NCBI RefSeq assembly: GCF_002936955.1 | Contig: NZ_MPZM01000033.1 | Coordinates: forward strand, 1-35,837 | Direction of reading: 5' to 3' | Source of the DNA: Oceanisphaera arctica | Lineage (GTDB): Bacteria > Pseudomonadota > Gammaproteobacteria > Enterobacterales > Aeromonadaceae | DNA length: 35,837 nucleotides | Part shown: positions 1 to 7,807 of the stretch, in pieces | How positions within the stretch are numbered: the stretch's first letter is position 1 | Layout: each line of letters begins with the position of its first letter | The notes under the pieces: generated by a model | What the model was told of the DNA's origin: nothing | Database searches by the model: none | Seen by the model: the letters and a program-made list of their open reading frames with translations, nothing else | Program-made: the position numbers and the translations under genes

Positions 1-1
1 C

Positions 2-1039
2 ACCCATGCCCTGGTGCACAAGGTGCTGCTGGAAGGCAAGCAGGCGGTGGGTGTGCGCTTTGAGCGCCAGGGGCAAGTACAGGAAGTGCGGGCCGACAAG
101 GAGGTGATCCTCAGCGCCGGCTCCATCGGCTCACCGCACCTGCTGCAACTGTCGGGCATCGGCGCAAAAGAGACACTGCAGGCGGCCGGTATCGAACTTG
201 AGCACGAGCTGCCCGGGGTGGGTGAAAACCTGCAGGATCATCTGGAGTTCTACTTCCAGTTTCGCTGCAAGGAGCCCATCTCCCTCAACGGCCAGCTGGG
301 GCTGTGGAGCAAGTTCAAGATAGGCAGCCGCTGGTTGCTGAAAAAAGACGGCCTGGGCGCCACCAACCACTTCGAGTCCTGCGGCTTCATCCGCTCGAAG
401 GCCGGGGTGGAATGGCCGGATCTGCAGTACCACTTTTTGCCGGCGGCGATGCGCTACGACGGCAAGGAGGCCTTTTCCGGTCACGGTTTTCAGGTGCATG
501 TTGGTCACAACAAGCCGAAAAGCCGCGGCACCGTCAAGGTGGCCAGCGCCGACCCCACCGTTGCCCCGAAAATCCGCTTCAACTATCTGGAGCACGAAGA
601 CGACCGGGAAGGCTTTCGCGCCTGTGTGCGCCTGACCCGGGAGATCATCAACCAGCCGGCGATGGACCCCTACCGGGCGGAAGAAATTCAGCCCGGCGAG
701 CACATCCGTACCGATGAAGAAATCGATGCCTTCGTGCGCCAGGCGGTAGAAAGCGCCTATCACCCCTCCTGCACCTGCCCCATGGGCACGGACGAGCGGG
801 CTGTGGTGGGGCCGGACACCCGGGTGCACGGCATACAGGGCCTGCGGGTGGTGGACTCGTCCATTTTTCCCACCATTCCCAACGGCAACCTGAACTCGCC
901 CACCATCATGGTGGCGGAGCGGGCCGCGGATCTGATCCGGGGCAAGACGCCGCTGGCCCCCTCGGTGGCAGAAGTGGGCATGGATGAACAATGGCAGCAA
1001 CGCCAGCGGGCAAGCTCTCCCCTTCGCAGCCTGAACTGA
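2..1039 (+). CDS. betA: Choline dehydrogenase-like GMC oxidoreductase, 3' part (5' end outside window)
   Basis: This is the C-terminal part of an FAD-dependent GMC-family alcohol dehydrogenase, most like BetA, which oxidises choline to betaine aldehyde. The open frame runs in from the window edge with no start, so about 200 N-terminal residues including the FAD Rossmann motif are missing. Visible features are the second GMC signature ([16 protein letters not shown], shortly after the left edge), the catalytic-histidine segment [12 protein letters not shown], and the closing segment [21 protein letters not shown]-type with the conserved Asn. The C-terminal tail is short, as in bacterial BetA. 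A BCCT-like transporter gene follows 200 bases downstream on the same strand, which supports a choline or related quaternary-amine substrate. Other GMC alcohol dehydrogenases share these motifs, so the substrate is inferred. Confidence 0.85.
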   Translation, partial: THALVHKVLLEGKQAVGVRFERQGQVQEVRADKEVILSAGSIGSPHLLQLSGIGAKETLQAAGIELEHELPGVGENLQDHLEFYFQFRCKEPISLNGQLGLWSKFKIGSRWLLKKDGLGATNHFESCGFIRSKAGVEWPDLQYHFLPAAMRYDGKEAFSGHGFQVHVGHNKPKSRGTVKVASADPTVAPKIRFNYLEHEDDREGFRACVRLTREIINQPAMDPYRAEEIQPGEHIRTDEEIDAFVRQAVESAYHPSCTCPMGTDERAVVGPDTRVHGIQGLRVVDSSIFPTIPNGNLNSPTIMVAERAADLIRGKTPLAPSVAEVGMDEQWQQRQRASSPLRSLN

Positions 1040-1080
1040 GGGGTTACGAATCAATCCTGAGCGTCCATTCAGTTTTTAAC

Positions 1081-1121
1081 TATCGCAATCGGTGGCGGCT
1101 GCCGCCACCGACCTGGCGATA
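1081..1121. repeat. Strong palindrome between betA and the transporter gene
   Basis: An 11-base arm at 1089-1099 (TCGGTGGCGGC) is perfectly complementary to 1101-1111. An outer TATCGC / GCGATA pair at 1081-1086 and 1116-1121 extends the hairpin. There is no T-run on either side, so it is not a classical intrinsic terminator. It could be a REP-like element or an mRNA-stability/processing hairpin between the two genes. Confidence 0.6.
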
Positions 1122-1240
1122 CTTAAGACCTGACTCGCGCAGCCTTTACCCTGCGCCAATGGAAGCTCCTTGTGTTTACCAACAACAGGAGAAGTAACAG
1201 TGTTTTTGATTAATATGGAAATGAACGGGGGTGACCAATA

Positions 1241-2458
1241 ATGACCGCACTCTTGTCGACAGGGATCTTGCTTACCTTCGCGGCCATCGCCCTCATCCTC
1301 TACAAATGGGGCAATATCCGCTGCATCGGGGTGACCCCGGTACGTACCTTCACCTTTATCGCCATTCTCTTTACCTCGGGGCTGGATGTGGGGCTCATCA
1401 TGTTCCCGCTCACCGAGTTCGCCGGTTATGCAGATCTGGCCTCCAGCCCGGAATACGGCTTCAGCAACCCGCTGGCCATCGAATTTGGCTTCTGGGGCTT
1501 TTTGATCTGGGGATTCTACTTTCTCACCTGCTTCTACTTCTGCGTGATCGAGCCCAGAGTCGGCTTCTTCGAGTTGCCGCTGGTCAAGCTTATCAACAAC
1601 ATGGTCATCATAGGCACCTGCGCCTTTACCGCCTTCCTGCTGCTGAGCAACCTGCCCTGGTACATGCCGGGCATCGGCGACGGAGAAACCGTGGTGGGCA
1701 GTTTTTACCTGATAGTGCTGCTGGTCATTGCCGCCTCTATCTATTCCAGCACCAGCCTGCGTTACGTGAAAATACTGAGCCTGGGCACCAGCTGGCTGTT
1801 TATCGGCCTGATCGCCGCCATGTGGGGCAGTGCCTTCCTCGGCACCGGGGATGCGCTTGGCGAGTTCGCCGGCACCTTCGCCCTGCTGGGCGACTATTTC
1901 GGTAACATTCACCGCTTTGTGCTGCCCATCAACGACTACCACGAGTTCTATCTGTTCTGGTGGTTCTCCTGGAGCATCATGATCGGTCAGTTTACCGCCC
2001 GTTTCGTGGGGGGTCTGCGTACCTGGCAGCTGCTGGCGGCCATGCTGGTCTTTCCGTCCTTCGCCATCGCCATCTGGTTCAGCGTGCTCTATTACTTCCA
2101 TCTCAACGAGCTGAGCACCGCCGGTTTCTTCAACTGGGCCATGGTCATAGTAGGTATCACCATGGTCATTAACTCGCTGGACTCACTGGTGCGGCTCTAT
2201 ACCGACAACCTCAATCTGTCGGTCTCCCGTCTGGGCAAGACGCGCTATTTTGCCGGTAACCTGGTGGCACTGTCCGGTCTGACCCTGCTGTTCCAGCTCG
2301 ATTTTCTGGAAATCCAGTGGGTCGGTGCTCTGGTGATCGGACTCTTCTTCGCCTGCGTCGGCTATATATTGCTGTACAAACGCGCCGACGTGCTGTCGAT
2401 AGAGGGCTCTCCCAAAGCCAACCGTGTCGATTACAGCAAACTCGAGTGGGCCAGCTGA
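1241..2458 (+). CDS. Short, divergent BCCT-like (betaine/choline/carnitine) transporter
   Basis: A 405-residue integral membrane protein with about 11 predicted hydrophobic segments (roughly residues 3-20, 36-55, 78-102, 118-138, 152-170, 180-200, 238-256, 264-285, 298-312, 338-355, 360-379). The segment around residues 238-260 (FYLFWWFSWSIMIGQFTARF) matches the tryptophan-rich signature of BCCT transporters (WWISW...G.F.AR.SRG). The rest is divergent, and the protein is some 100 residues or more shorter than typical BCCT carriers, which have 12 helices. The ATG at 1241 follows a GGGGGTGA purine stretch. Its position directly after a BetA-like dehydrogenase suggests uptake of choline or a similar quaternary amine. 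Family placement is by motif; substrate and coupling ion are inferred. Confidence 0.7.
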   Translation: MTALLSTGILLTFAAIALILYKWGNIRCIGVTPVRTFTFIAILFTSGLDVGLIMFPLTEFAGYADLASSPEYGFSNPLAIEFGFWGFLIWGFYFLTCFYFCVIEPRVGFFELPLVKLINNMVIIGTCAFTAFLLLSNLPWYMPGIGDGETVVGSFYLIVLLVIAASIYSSTSLRYVKILSLGTSWLFIGLIAAMWGSAFLGTGDALGEFAGTFALLGDYFGNIHRFVLPINDYHEFYLFWWFSWSIMIGQFTARFVGGLRTWQLLAAMLVFPSFAIAIWFSVLYYFHLNELSTAGFFNWAMVIVGITMVINSLDSLVRLYTDNLNLSVSRLGKTRYFAGNLVALSGLTLLFQLDFLEIQWVGALVIGLFFACVGYILLYKRADVLSIEGSPKANRVDYSKLEWAS

Positions 2459-2498
2459 TACGGCTCCAGCTCATGAGCCAGCGCCTCATCCTCACAAC

Positions 2499-2526
2499 AA
2501 AACGGCACCTTCGGGTGCCGTTTTTT
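2499..2526. terminator. Intrinsic terminator shared by convergent genes
   Basis: AAAACGGCACC, a TTCG tetraloop, then GGTGCCGTTTTTT. The A-run and T-run on opposite sides make it usable in both directions. It lies between the plus-strand BCCT-like gene and the minus-strand DUF1415 gene, and overlaps the last base of the latter's stop codon. Confidence 0.9.
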
Positions 2527-3116
2527 CATTCAGAGTCCGAAGCTCGGGGCTTGACGCACTGTGACAGCAGCCGGGCGAAGAAGTCACTGCCCTTGCGGCG
2601 GGCAAACTGGATATTGCGCTCGGGAATGGACTCGGGATCGTCGTAGTCTGCCAACGCCTTTTCCATGCTGGCTTCGCGAATGATATGCAGCGTGGGATAG
2701 GGAGAACGGTTGGTGTAGTTGGCGGCGTCATCCTGAGGCTCGCCATCGAAACAATAGTCGGGGTGAAAGGTGGCCAACTGGTATTTGCCCTCGAAGCCCT
2801 GTTCGAACAGCAGCTCGTTGGCCATGTCGACCAGATCCAGATAGGCGTAGAAACCTTCGAAGCCACGGGGAAGGATCATCAGGGTGGTTTCCACCTCCGG
2901 CTGCTCATCCAGCAGACGACACTCGGCCAGCAGCGCCTGCAGTACCGCCGCCGGCTTGTGCGCCTCGAGCGCCACATAGCGAATGCTGGCACGCTCCACT
3001 TCACGGCGGGCGAAGGGGCAGAGGTTGTATTTCATGATCACCTGCTTCACCCAGTTTTCGGTGTGCTCTATGTACTGCGCTTGTTCTGATTGCGTGTGTT
3101 CTGACTGTTCTGACAT
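2526..3116 (-). CDS. DUF1415 family protein
   Basis: A 196-residue soluble protein of the DUF1415 family, whose function is unknown. Recognisable family segments are KYNLCPFARRE near residue 30, a central LILPRGFEGFYAYLDLVDMANEL block, ATFHPDYCFDGE, and the highly conserved NYTNRSPYPTLHIIREAS stretch followed by IPERNIQ. There is no signal peptide or membrane segment. The N-terminus is a Gln/Glu/Ser-rich tail. The length is usual for the family. It is followed on the same strand, after 70 bases going upstream in coordinates, by two other small conserved proteins, but the gaps make a common operon uncertain. Confidence 0.9.
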   Translation of the reverse strand: MSEQSEHTQSEQAQYIEHTENWVKQVIMKYNLCPFARREVERASIRYVALEAHKPAAVLQALLAECRLLDEQPEVETTLMILPRGFEGFYAYLDLVDMANELLFEQGFEGKYQLATFHPDYCFDGEPQDDAANYTNRSPYPTLHIIREASMEKALADYDDPESIPERNIQFARRKGSDFFARLLSQCVKPRASDSE

Positions 3117-3186
3117 GACTCGTTTCTCTTCTGTTTCGGCTCACCCGCCCGCGACCATGGTAAGCCATATCCGGGACCGGGGGATA

Positions 3187-3618
3187 TTACTGATAAAGCC
3201 GGCCATTATGCTTCAGCCAGCCGCCCGGGTGACGGCCTCGGGGGTCGTGATGAGTCCAGTGCACCACGCCGCCCTTATCATTCCATTCATACTCGCCGTA
3301 AAACGCCACCGTATCGCCCACTTTCAGGCCGTCGATGCGCGGTGCCAAGTCGATGTTATGGGCAATCAGCAGGGTCTGACCGCTCGGCAATGCCAGCAGA
3401 AAGCGCTGATGGCGGGAGCCCTTGTTGTCATCCGCCAGCAGACGAGACACCCGGCCGCTGCCCTCTACCTGCACATCGCTCTGCCGGTTCTGATAGGCCA
3501 GCTGCAACGGATCGGTGGCAGCCTGATCCGTCGATAAAAAAGAAAAAAGCTGCGGATTCTGGGTCAGGGCGCCGGCAAGGCCGAGGCCGATCAGCAGGGC
3601 AATAAGGAGTTTTTTCAT
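3187..3618 (-). CDS. DUF3465 family exported protein
   Basis: A 143-residue protein beginning MKKLLIALLIGLGLAGAL, a typical Sec signal sequence or N-terminal anchor, followed by a small domain with the blocks RHQRFLLALPSGQTLLIAHN and GDTVAFYGEYEWNDKGG and the terminal VHWTHHDPRGRHPGGW. These match DUF3465, a family of unknown function probably acting in the periplasm. The frame is open 25 codons further upstream, but the signal peptide and a GAGG 11 bases before the ATG at 3618 favour this start. The DUF3047 gene ends 46 bases upstream, so the two exported proteins may be co-transcribed. Confidence 0.8.
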   Translation of the reverse strand: MKKLLIALLIGLGLAGALTQNPQLFSFLSTDQAATDPLQLAYQNRQSDVQVEGSGRVSRLLADDNKGSRHQRFLLALPSGQTLLIAHNIDLAPRIDGLKVGDTVAFYGEYEWNDKGGVVHWTHHDPRGRHPGGWLKHNGRLYQ

Positions 3619-3623
3619 CGGGG

Positions 3624-3653
3624 TTTCAACCTCGTCACTTTCAATCTCGTCAC
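3624..3653. repeat. 15-bp tandem duplication upstream of the DUF3465 gene
   Basis: TTTCAACCTCGTCAC at 3624-3638 is followed immediately by TTTCAATCTCGTCAC at 3639-3653, with one mismatch. The copy nearer the DUF3465 start supplies its probable ribosome-binding GAGG, read on the minus strand. The unit is a multiple of three, so a longer reading of the protein would carry a repeated SDE-type pentapeptide. Confidence 0.75.
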
Positions 3654-3664
3654 TGGGGGTAATG

Positions 3665-4327
3665 TTATTCGCGGGTAAAGACCAGATCCGCATAATAACC
3701 GATGGCGGTGCCCTTGCCGTTATCGGCGTCGGTCATGATGGCCACGGCGTCGATATAGCGAAACTCCTTGCCGAACAGCCGCCGCAGATCCGCCTTCAGA
3801 TTGCGTTTTTCCGTTACCCAGCCGCCGCCGTCCTCTTGGTTGCGCAGCGCCAGCATCATCGCCTTGTCGCCGGCGAAGGGATTGGGCCAGCGCTGCCCCA
3901 CGCCAGCCTGCTGCGCCCAGACGTAACTGATGGCCTTACTACTCAGCCGGGTCCAACCGTCACGCACCACCACATAGACCCGCACCGCGAAATCGTCGCC
4001 CGCCTTGACACGTTCGTCGGTCACCGCCGGAAACCGCTCCACCCGCCAACGCCAGCTGAGCCAGGGTGTGGCATCCAGATCGATGCGTTGTTCGTAGAAA
4101 AGGCCGGACGCCGCCCCCCGACTCTGCGCCCGCACCACCGGCTGCTGCAATTGCGGATCGAGCACCAGTTGGTAATCGGTATTGCCGGCAAAGCTTTTTT
4201 GCTCCCAGCCGAGCATGTCGGCCGGCGTAAACTCCAGGGACTGCGCCTGCGCAGACAGCACCGGAGCAAACCATGCCATAGCAGACAAGACCAGTAACAA
4301 CAGGCTGAATATTAACGATGTATACAT
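3665..4327 (-). CDS. DUF3047 family exported protein
   Basis: A 220-residue protein with an N-terminal signal sequence (residues about 1-28, hydrophobic LIFSLLLLVLSAMAW core and a plausible AQA cleavage site). The mature part is a beta-rich DUF3047 domain: LSWRWRVERFP, DERVKAGDDFAVRVYVVV, ISYVWAQQ, and a C-terminal IDAVAIMTDADNGKGTAIGYYADLVF. The function of the family is not established; the domain resembles carbohydrate-binding-like jelly-roll folds, which is only a suggestion. The gene faces away from a truncated DUF1989 gene whose remaining sequence begins about 65 bases beyond its start. It lies upstream of the DUF3465 gene on the same strand. Confidence 0.85.
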   Translation of the reverse strand: MYTSLIFSLLLLVLSAMAWFAPVLSAQAQSLEFTPADMLGWEQKSFAGNTDYQLVLDPQLQQPVVRAQSRGAASGLFYEQRIDLDATPWLSWRWRVERFPAVTDERVKAGDDFAVRVYVVVRDGWTRLSSKAISYVWAQQAGVGQRWPNPFAGDKAMMLALRNQEDGGGWVTEKRNLKADLRRLFGKEFRYIDAVAIMTDADNGKGTAIGYYADLVFTRE

Positions 4328-4391
4328 TTCGGCGCTCCCTGACTTTCCTCATTGCTTGCCCACCAAGCTTAGTTATGACACCTCAACTTCA

Positions 4392-4985
4392 CTGTCCCAT
4401 GTCAGCACCTATGACCGCCTGTGGTCCACCCTGCCCTACCTGCGGCCAATGGTGACCATCATCGATGACACCCTGGCCGACTACGGTGTGGATGAAGACG
4501 GTGGCCGGGTACATGATCTGCTCGACACCCGCTGCGACCCTTACGTCAACAACCTGCTGACCGGTGAGGATTTCGACTTCCATTGCCATTCCAACCTGGT
4601 CCGGGCTGTGGCGCCCTACGGCCTGACCGAATTCGATGTGCACGATGTGCTCAACGTCTTCCAGTGCACCGGACTCAATGAAGACGACCAGTACTTCATG
4701 AAGGCTTGTCCGGCGAAGAAAGGCGATTACCTGGAGTTCTTCGCGGAAATCGACCTGCTGTGTGCCATGTCCTGTTGTCCGGGGGGTGACCTGTCCATCG
4801 ACCTGTGGGGACCGGAAGCCCGTGCCCCACTGGAAACCTGCAACCCGCTGGGTGTTGAAATCTATGCGGTAGAACCGGCTCTGCTGGAAGGCTGGTCTTC
4901 CCCCCAGCCAGCTCCCTACAAGGGTAATCACGGCATGCGCCTGCAAGCCGTTGACTGGGCCACCCTCAAGAAAAACTGCTGCTGA
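4392..4985 (+). pseudogene. 5'-truncated DUF1989 (urea carboxylase-associated type) gene
   Basis: From the codon at 4392 the plus-strand frame encodes a clear DUF1989 C-terminal region: LSHVSTYDRLWSTLPYLRPM, the Cys/His-bearing HDLLDTRCDPYVN and DFDFHCHSNL blocks, HDVLNVFQCTG, and CPAKKGDYLEFFAEIDLL ending in CCPGGD. Full-length family members carry roughly 80-100 more N-terminal residues before this region. Here the sequence before 4392 is unrelated and soon runs antisense into the DUF3047 gene. The first in-frame ATG is at 4449, inside the conserved domain, with no good ribosome-binding site. I therefore call it a remnant, although a shortened product cannot be excluded. DUF1989 proteins often accompany urea carboxylase, whose C-terminal domains are homologous to PxpB/PxpC, so the pxp neighbours fit. 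Confidence 0.65.
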
Positions 4986-4993
4986 ATACACCA

Positions 4994-5029
4994 TGCGGGT
5001 AACGGCAGGCGAACCTGTCGTTACCCGCA
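4994..5029 (+). other. Long hairpin in the pxpA leader
   Basis: A 16-bp inverted repeat (TGCGGGTAACGGCAGG at 4994-5009 against 5014-5029, with one G-U wobble) closes a CGAA tetraloop. It lies 8 bases after the DUF1989 stop and 41 bases before the pxpA start. No T-run follows, so it may be an mRNA processing/stability element or a weak terminator for the upstream gene rather than a standard intrinsic terminator. Confidence 0.7.
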
Positions 5030-5070
5030 GGAGTATAATGAGGCCGACAACCACTTTGAAAGGAGCAACC

Positions 5071-5817
5071 ATGCCCACACTACTGCTCAATGCCGATATG
5101 GGTGAAAGCTTTGGCCCCTGGGTCATGGGACTGGACAAGGAGGTCATGCCGCATGTGGATCTGGCCAATGTGGCCTGTGCTTTCCATGCCTCGGATCCCG
5201 ATATCATGCGCAGCACGGTCCGTCTGGCCTGTCAGTATGGTGTAAGAGTCGGCGCCCATCCGGCCTACCCGGATCTGGTCGGTTTCGGGCGCCGCTCCCT
5301 GGCCTGCTCGGCCCAGGAAATAGAAAACCTGGTGCTCTACCAGATCGGGGCCCTCGCCGCCATCTGTCGGGCCGAAGGCACTCAAGTCGCCTACGTCAAA
5401 CCCCATGGCGCCCTCTATAACGACATGATGCAGGACAACGACAAGCTGCTGGCGGTGATGCGTGGGGTGGCCGCCTTCGACCCGCAGCTGCCGTTGATGG
5501 TAATGGCCACCGCCGATCCGGCCCCGGTCCGACAGCTGGCAAAACAGGCCGGTATCAGCCTGTGGTTCGAGGCCTTTGCCGACAGAGCCTATGATGCCAG
5601 AGGTTTTTTGGTGTCCCGCCGCTTGCCGGGCGCCGTGCATCATGATCCTCAACTTATCGTCGAGCAGGCCAGGCGCATCGCTCTGGGCCAGCCGCTGACC
5701 GCCATCGATGGCAGCGAGCTGCAGCTGCATGCCGATACCCTGTGCGTGCATGGGGACAATCCCGAGTCGATTGCCGCCATCCGCGCCATTCGTCAGGCGC
5801 TGGATACGGCTGTATGA
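5071..5817 (+). CDS. pxpA: 5-oxoprolinase subunit A (LamB/YcsF family)
   Basis: PxpA acts with PxpB and PxpC in the ATP-dependent hydrolysis of 5-oxoproline (pyroglutamate) to glutamate in the cytoplasm. The 248-residue product starts [15 protein letters not shown] and carries the LamB/YcsF family blocks: [28 protein letters not shown], and [18 protein letters not shown]. The ATG at 5071 has a strong AGGAG five bases upstream. The frame is open further upstream, but that part has no family similarity and no ribosome-binding site. The TGA overlaps the pxpB ATG by four bases, the start of a tightly coupled pxpABC operon. Confidence 0.95.
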   Translation: MPTLLLNADMGESFGPWVMGLDKEVMPHVDLANVACAFHASDPDIMRSTVRLACQYGVRVGAHPAYPDLVGFGRRSLACSAQEIENLVLYQIGALAAICRAEGTQVAYVKPHGALYNDMMQDNDKLLAVMRGVAAFDPQLPLMVMATADPAPVRQLAKQAGISLWFEAFADRAYDARGFLVSRRLPGAVHHDPQLIVEQARRIALGQPLTAIDGSELQLHADTLCVHGDNPESIAAIRAIRQALDTAV

Positions 5818-6542
5818 AATACCACCCAGATAGTGGGCTGCCACGGCTGGAGAATGCCGGTATCGATGCCTGGCTGATCCGACTGTTCGACGCCATAGAC
5901 GAAGCCAACATGCTCTGGATCACCGCCCTGGTCGAGGCCTGTGAGCAGGCGTTAGGCGATAATCTGGTGGATATAGTGCCCTCCTACACCACAGTGCTGG
6001 TGCACTATGACTCGCTCAAACTGGACTCGCAGCAGGCAAGAGATTTACTGCAGTCGCTGCTGGCCGGGCTCACCGCCAAAGACAGGGGTTCCGATGCCAG
6101 CATCAAGGAACTGCCGGTCTGGTATCACCCCAGCGTGGGGCCCGAGCTGGCGCTGCTGCAACAGAAAACCGGATTCGATCTGGCGCGCATCATTCAGCTG
6201 CACAGCGAACACCAGTACCGGGTGTTTGCCCTGGGGTTTGCCCCCGGCTTTGCTTTTATGGGCTCGCTGCCGGCGGAGCTGGAACTGCCCCGGCTGAGCA
6301 CACCGCGCAAACGGGTGCCGGCGGGCAGCGTGGCGCTCGCCGGGCGACAGACCTCCGCCTACCCGCAGATCTCACCCGGTGGCTGGAACCTGATCGGCCG
6401 CACCCCGGCCCGGCTGTTTGATCCGACCAGTCAGGAACTCAGCCTGCTCCAGGTGGGCGATACGGTGCGCTTTGTGCCGGTTGATAAAGAAGAATTTATT
6501 CGCCTCGGTGGCGATACCACGCCTACGGAAATGCTGTCATGA
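5814..6542 (+). CDS. pxpB: 5-oxoprolinase subunit B (KipI/AHS1 family)
   Basis: A 242-residue protein of the carboxyltransferase C/D (AHS1, KipI-like) family, the second 5-oxoprolinase subunit. Characteristic segments are [14 protein letters not shown], the [14 protein letters not shown] loop, and [16 protein letters not shown] followed by [12 protein letters not shown]. The ATG at 5814 overlaps the pxpA stop (ATGA) and its own stop overlaps the pxpC start in the same way, so all three subunits are translationally coupled. The frame remains open 24 codons upstream inside pxpA, but the N-terminus expected for the family begins at MKYH. Confidence 0.95.
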   Translation: MKYHPDSGLPRLENAGIDAWLIRLFDAIDEANMLWITALVEACEQALGDNLVDIVPSYTTVLVHYDSLKLDSQQARDLLQSLLAGLTAKDRGSDASIKELPVWYHPSVGPELALLQQKTGFDLARIIQLHSEHQYRVFALGFAPGFAFMGSLPAELELPRLSTPRKRVPAGSVALAGRQTSAYPQISPGGWNLIGRTPARLFDPTSQELSLLQVGDTVRFVPVDKEEFIRLGGDTTPTEMLS

Positions 6543-7483
6543 CCCAGTTATCCAATACCAATAACGGTTACCTGAAGGTGGTCAATCCCGGTCCGCTGAC
6601 CACGCTGCAGGATGCCGGTCGTTTCGGCGTGCGCCGACTGGGCATTACCCAGGGCGGCCCCGCCGATCTCCATGCCTGGGCCTGGGCCAACTGGCTGCTG
6701 GGCAACCCCTGGGGCACGCCGGCGTTGGAAATCACCCTCGGCGGCCTGGAACTGAAGGCCGAACAGGACTGTAGCCTGGCACTGTGTGGCGCCGATCTGG
6801 GAGCTACTCTGGACGGAGAGCCGCTCGGCTGCTGGCAAGCATTCCGCCTGCGCAAGGGTCAGACCTTAAGCTTTGCCATGCCGGTGACCGGCGTACGTGC
6901 CTACCTGGCGGTGAAAGATGGCTTTATCGCCGAGCCGATACTGGGCAGCGTGGCCTGCGTCACCCGTGACCAGCTGGGTGGCCATCTGGGTAACGGCCAC
7001 AAGCTGACCGCCGATGACCGGCTGGGCTTTGCGACCCATACCGACGGGCTAATCCAACGGACCGTGCCGGAAGCCGAACGGCTGGATTACCGCTCACCCG
7101 CCAGCCTGGCACTAATCCCCGGAGCCCAGGTCGCCGCCTTTACCGGCGACAGCCTGTTCCGGGCCTTCAACTCACCCTGGGCGGTGGATACCCGGGCCGA
7201 TCGCATGGGGGTGCGGCTGCTGGGCCCGGCCCTGCGCTGCACCATGAATTCGATGATCTCGGAAGGTATCGCCCTGGGCGCGGTACAGGTGCCCCCCGAC
7301 GGCCAGCCCATCGCCCTGCTAAACGACCGGCAAACCATCGGCGGCTATCCGCGCCTGGGCACGCTCACGCCTCTGGCCTGCGCTCGTCTGGCCCAGTGTG
7401 CTCCGGGGCATCAGGTGTGGCTCAAGGCCACCGCGATAGAGGCGGCCCAGAACCAGTATCGCCGGTTCAGGGCCGGGTTTTAA
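6539..7483 (+). CDS. pxpC: 5-oxoprolinase subunit C (KipA/AHS2 family)
   Basis: A 314-residue AHS2/KipA-family protein, the third subunit of 5-oxoprolinase. The diagnostic N-terminal block VVNPGPLTTLQDAGRFG is at residues 14-30, with QGGPADLHAWAWAN at 38-51. Further conserved parts are the PGAQ block at 194-197, WAVDTRADRMGVRL at 214-227, and the C-terminal QYRRFRAGF. Its start overlaps the pxpB stop by four bases. No intrinsic terminator is seen before the convergent DUF1294 gene 39 bases on. A degraded second copy of this family lies at 12688-12950. Confidence 0.95.
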   Translation: MTQLSNTNNGYLKVVNPGPLTTLQDAGRFGVRRLGITQGGPADLHAWAWANWLLGNPWGTPALEITLGGLELKAEQDCSLALCGADLGATLDGEPLGCWQAFRLRKGQTLSFAMPVTGVRAYLAVKDGFIAEPILGSVACVTRDQLGGHLGNGHKLTADDRLGFATHTDGLIQRTVPEAERLDYRSPASLALIPGAQVAAFTGDSLFRAFNSPWAVDTRADRMGVRLLGPALRCTMNSMISEGIALGAVQVPPDGQPIALLNDRQTIGGYPRLGTLTPLACARLAQCAPGHQVWLKATAIEAAQNQYRRFRAGF

Positions 7484-7522
7484 AGATCGGCCGGGGTCTT
7501 CAGCCAGTACAGATGCAGCTGG

Positions 7523-7807
7523 CTAGCCCCAGCGCCCCCACCACAGGCCCACCGGCAGTAAAAGGTTGGCCATTACCGTCAGCCAGAAAAGCAGCCGGAA
7601 CGACGGCTTGCGCGATTTGTGCCGAAGCAGGTGCCGGCCCAGCCAGGCACCCGGCCAGCCCCCCAACAGAGCAAGCAGATGCAGGGTGCGTTCGCGCACC
7701 CGCCACTGGCCATGAATGGCGGCCCGCTTGTCCCACCAGTACACACCAAAGGTGATCAGGCTGAGCACCAGATACCACAGCGCCAGCCCGAGATAGATCC
7801 GAATCAT
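7523..7807 (-). CDS. DUF1294 family membrane protein
   Basis: A 94-residue protein with hydrophobic segments near residues 4-21 and 69-85 and a central, less hydrophobic stretch. The order VYWWDKRAAIHGQWRVRERTLHLLALLGGWPGAWLG then HKSRKPSFR is typical of DUF1294, small inner-membrane proteins of unknown function, sometimes fused to a cold-shock domain that is absent here. The ATG at 7807 overlaps the stop of the ABC exporter gene (ATGA), so it is the distal gene of a two-gene coupled unit. The frame stays open 14 codons further upstream within the ABC gene, but those residues are low-complexity and unlike the family. Confidence 0.85.
   Translation of the reverse strand: MIRIYLGLALWYLVLSLITFGVYWWDKRAAIHGQWRVRERTLHLLALLGGWPGAWLGRHLLRHKSRKPSFRLLFWLTVMANLLLPVGLWWGRWG

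Noticed and set aside
4182-4391. Upstream continuation of the DUF1989 frame
   Set aside because: It runs antisense through the DUF3047 signal-peptide region and has no similarity to the missing N-terminal domain.
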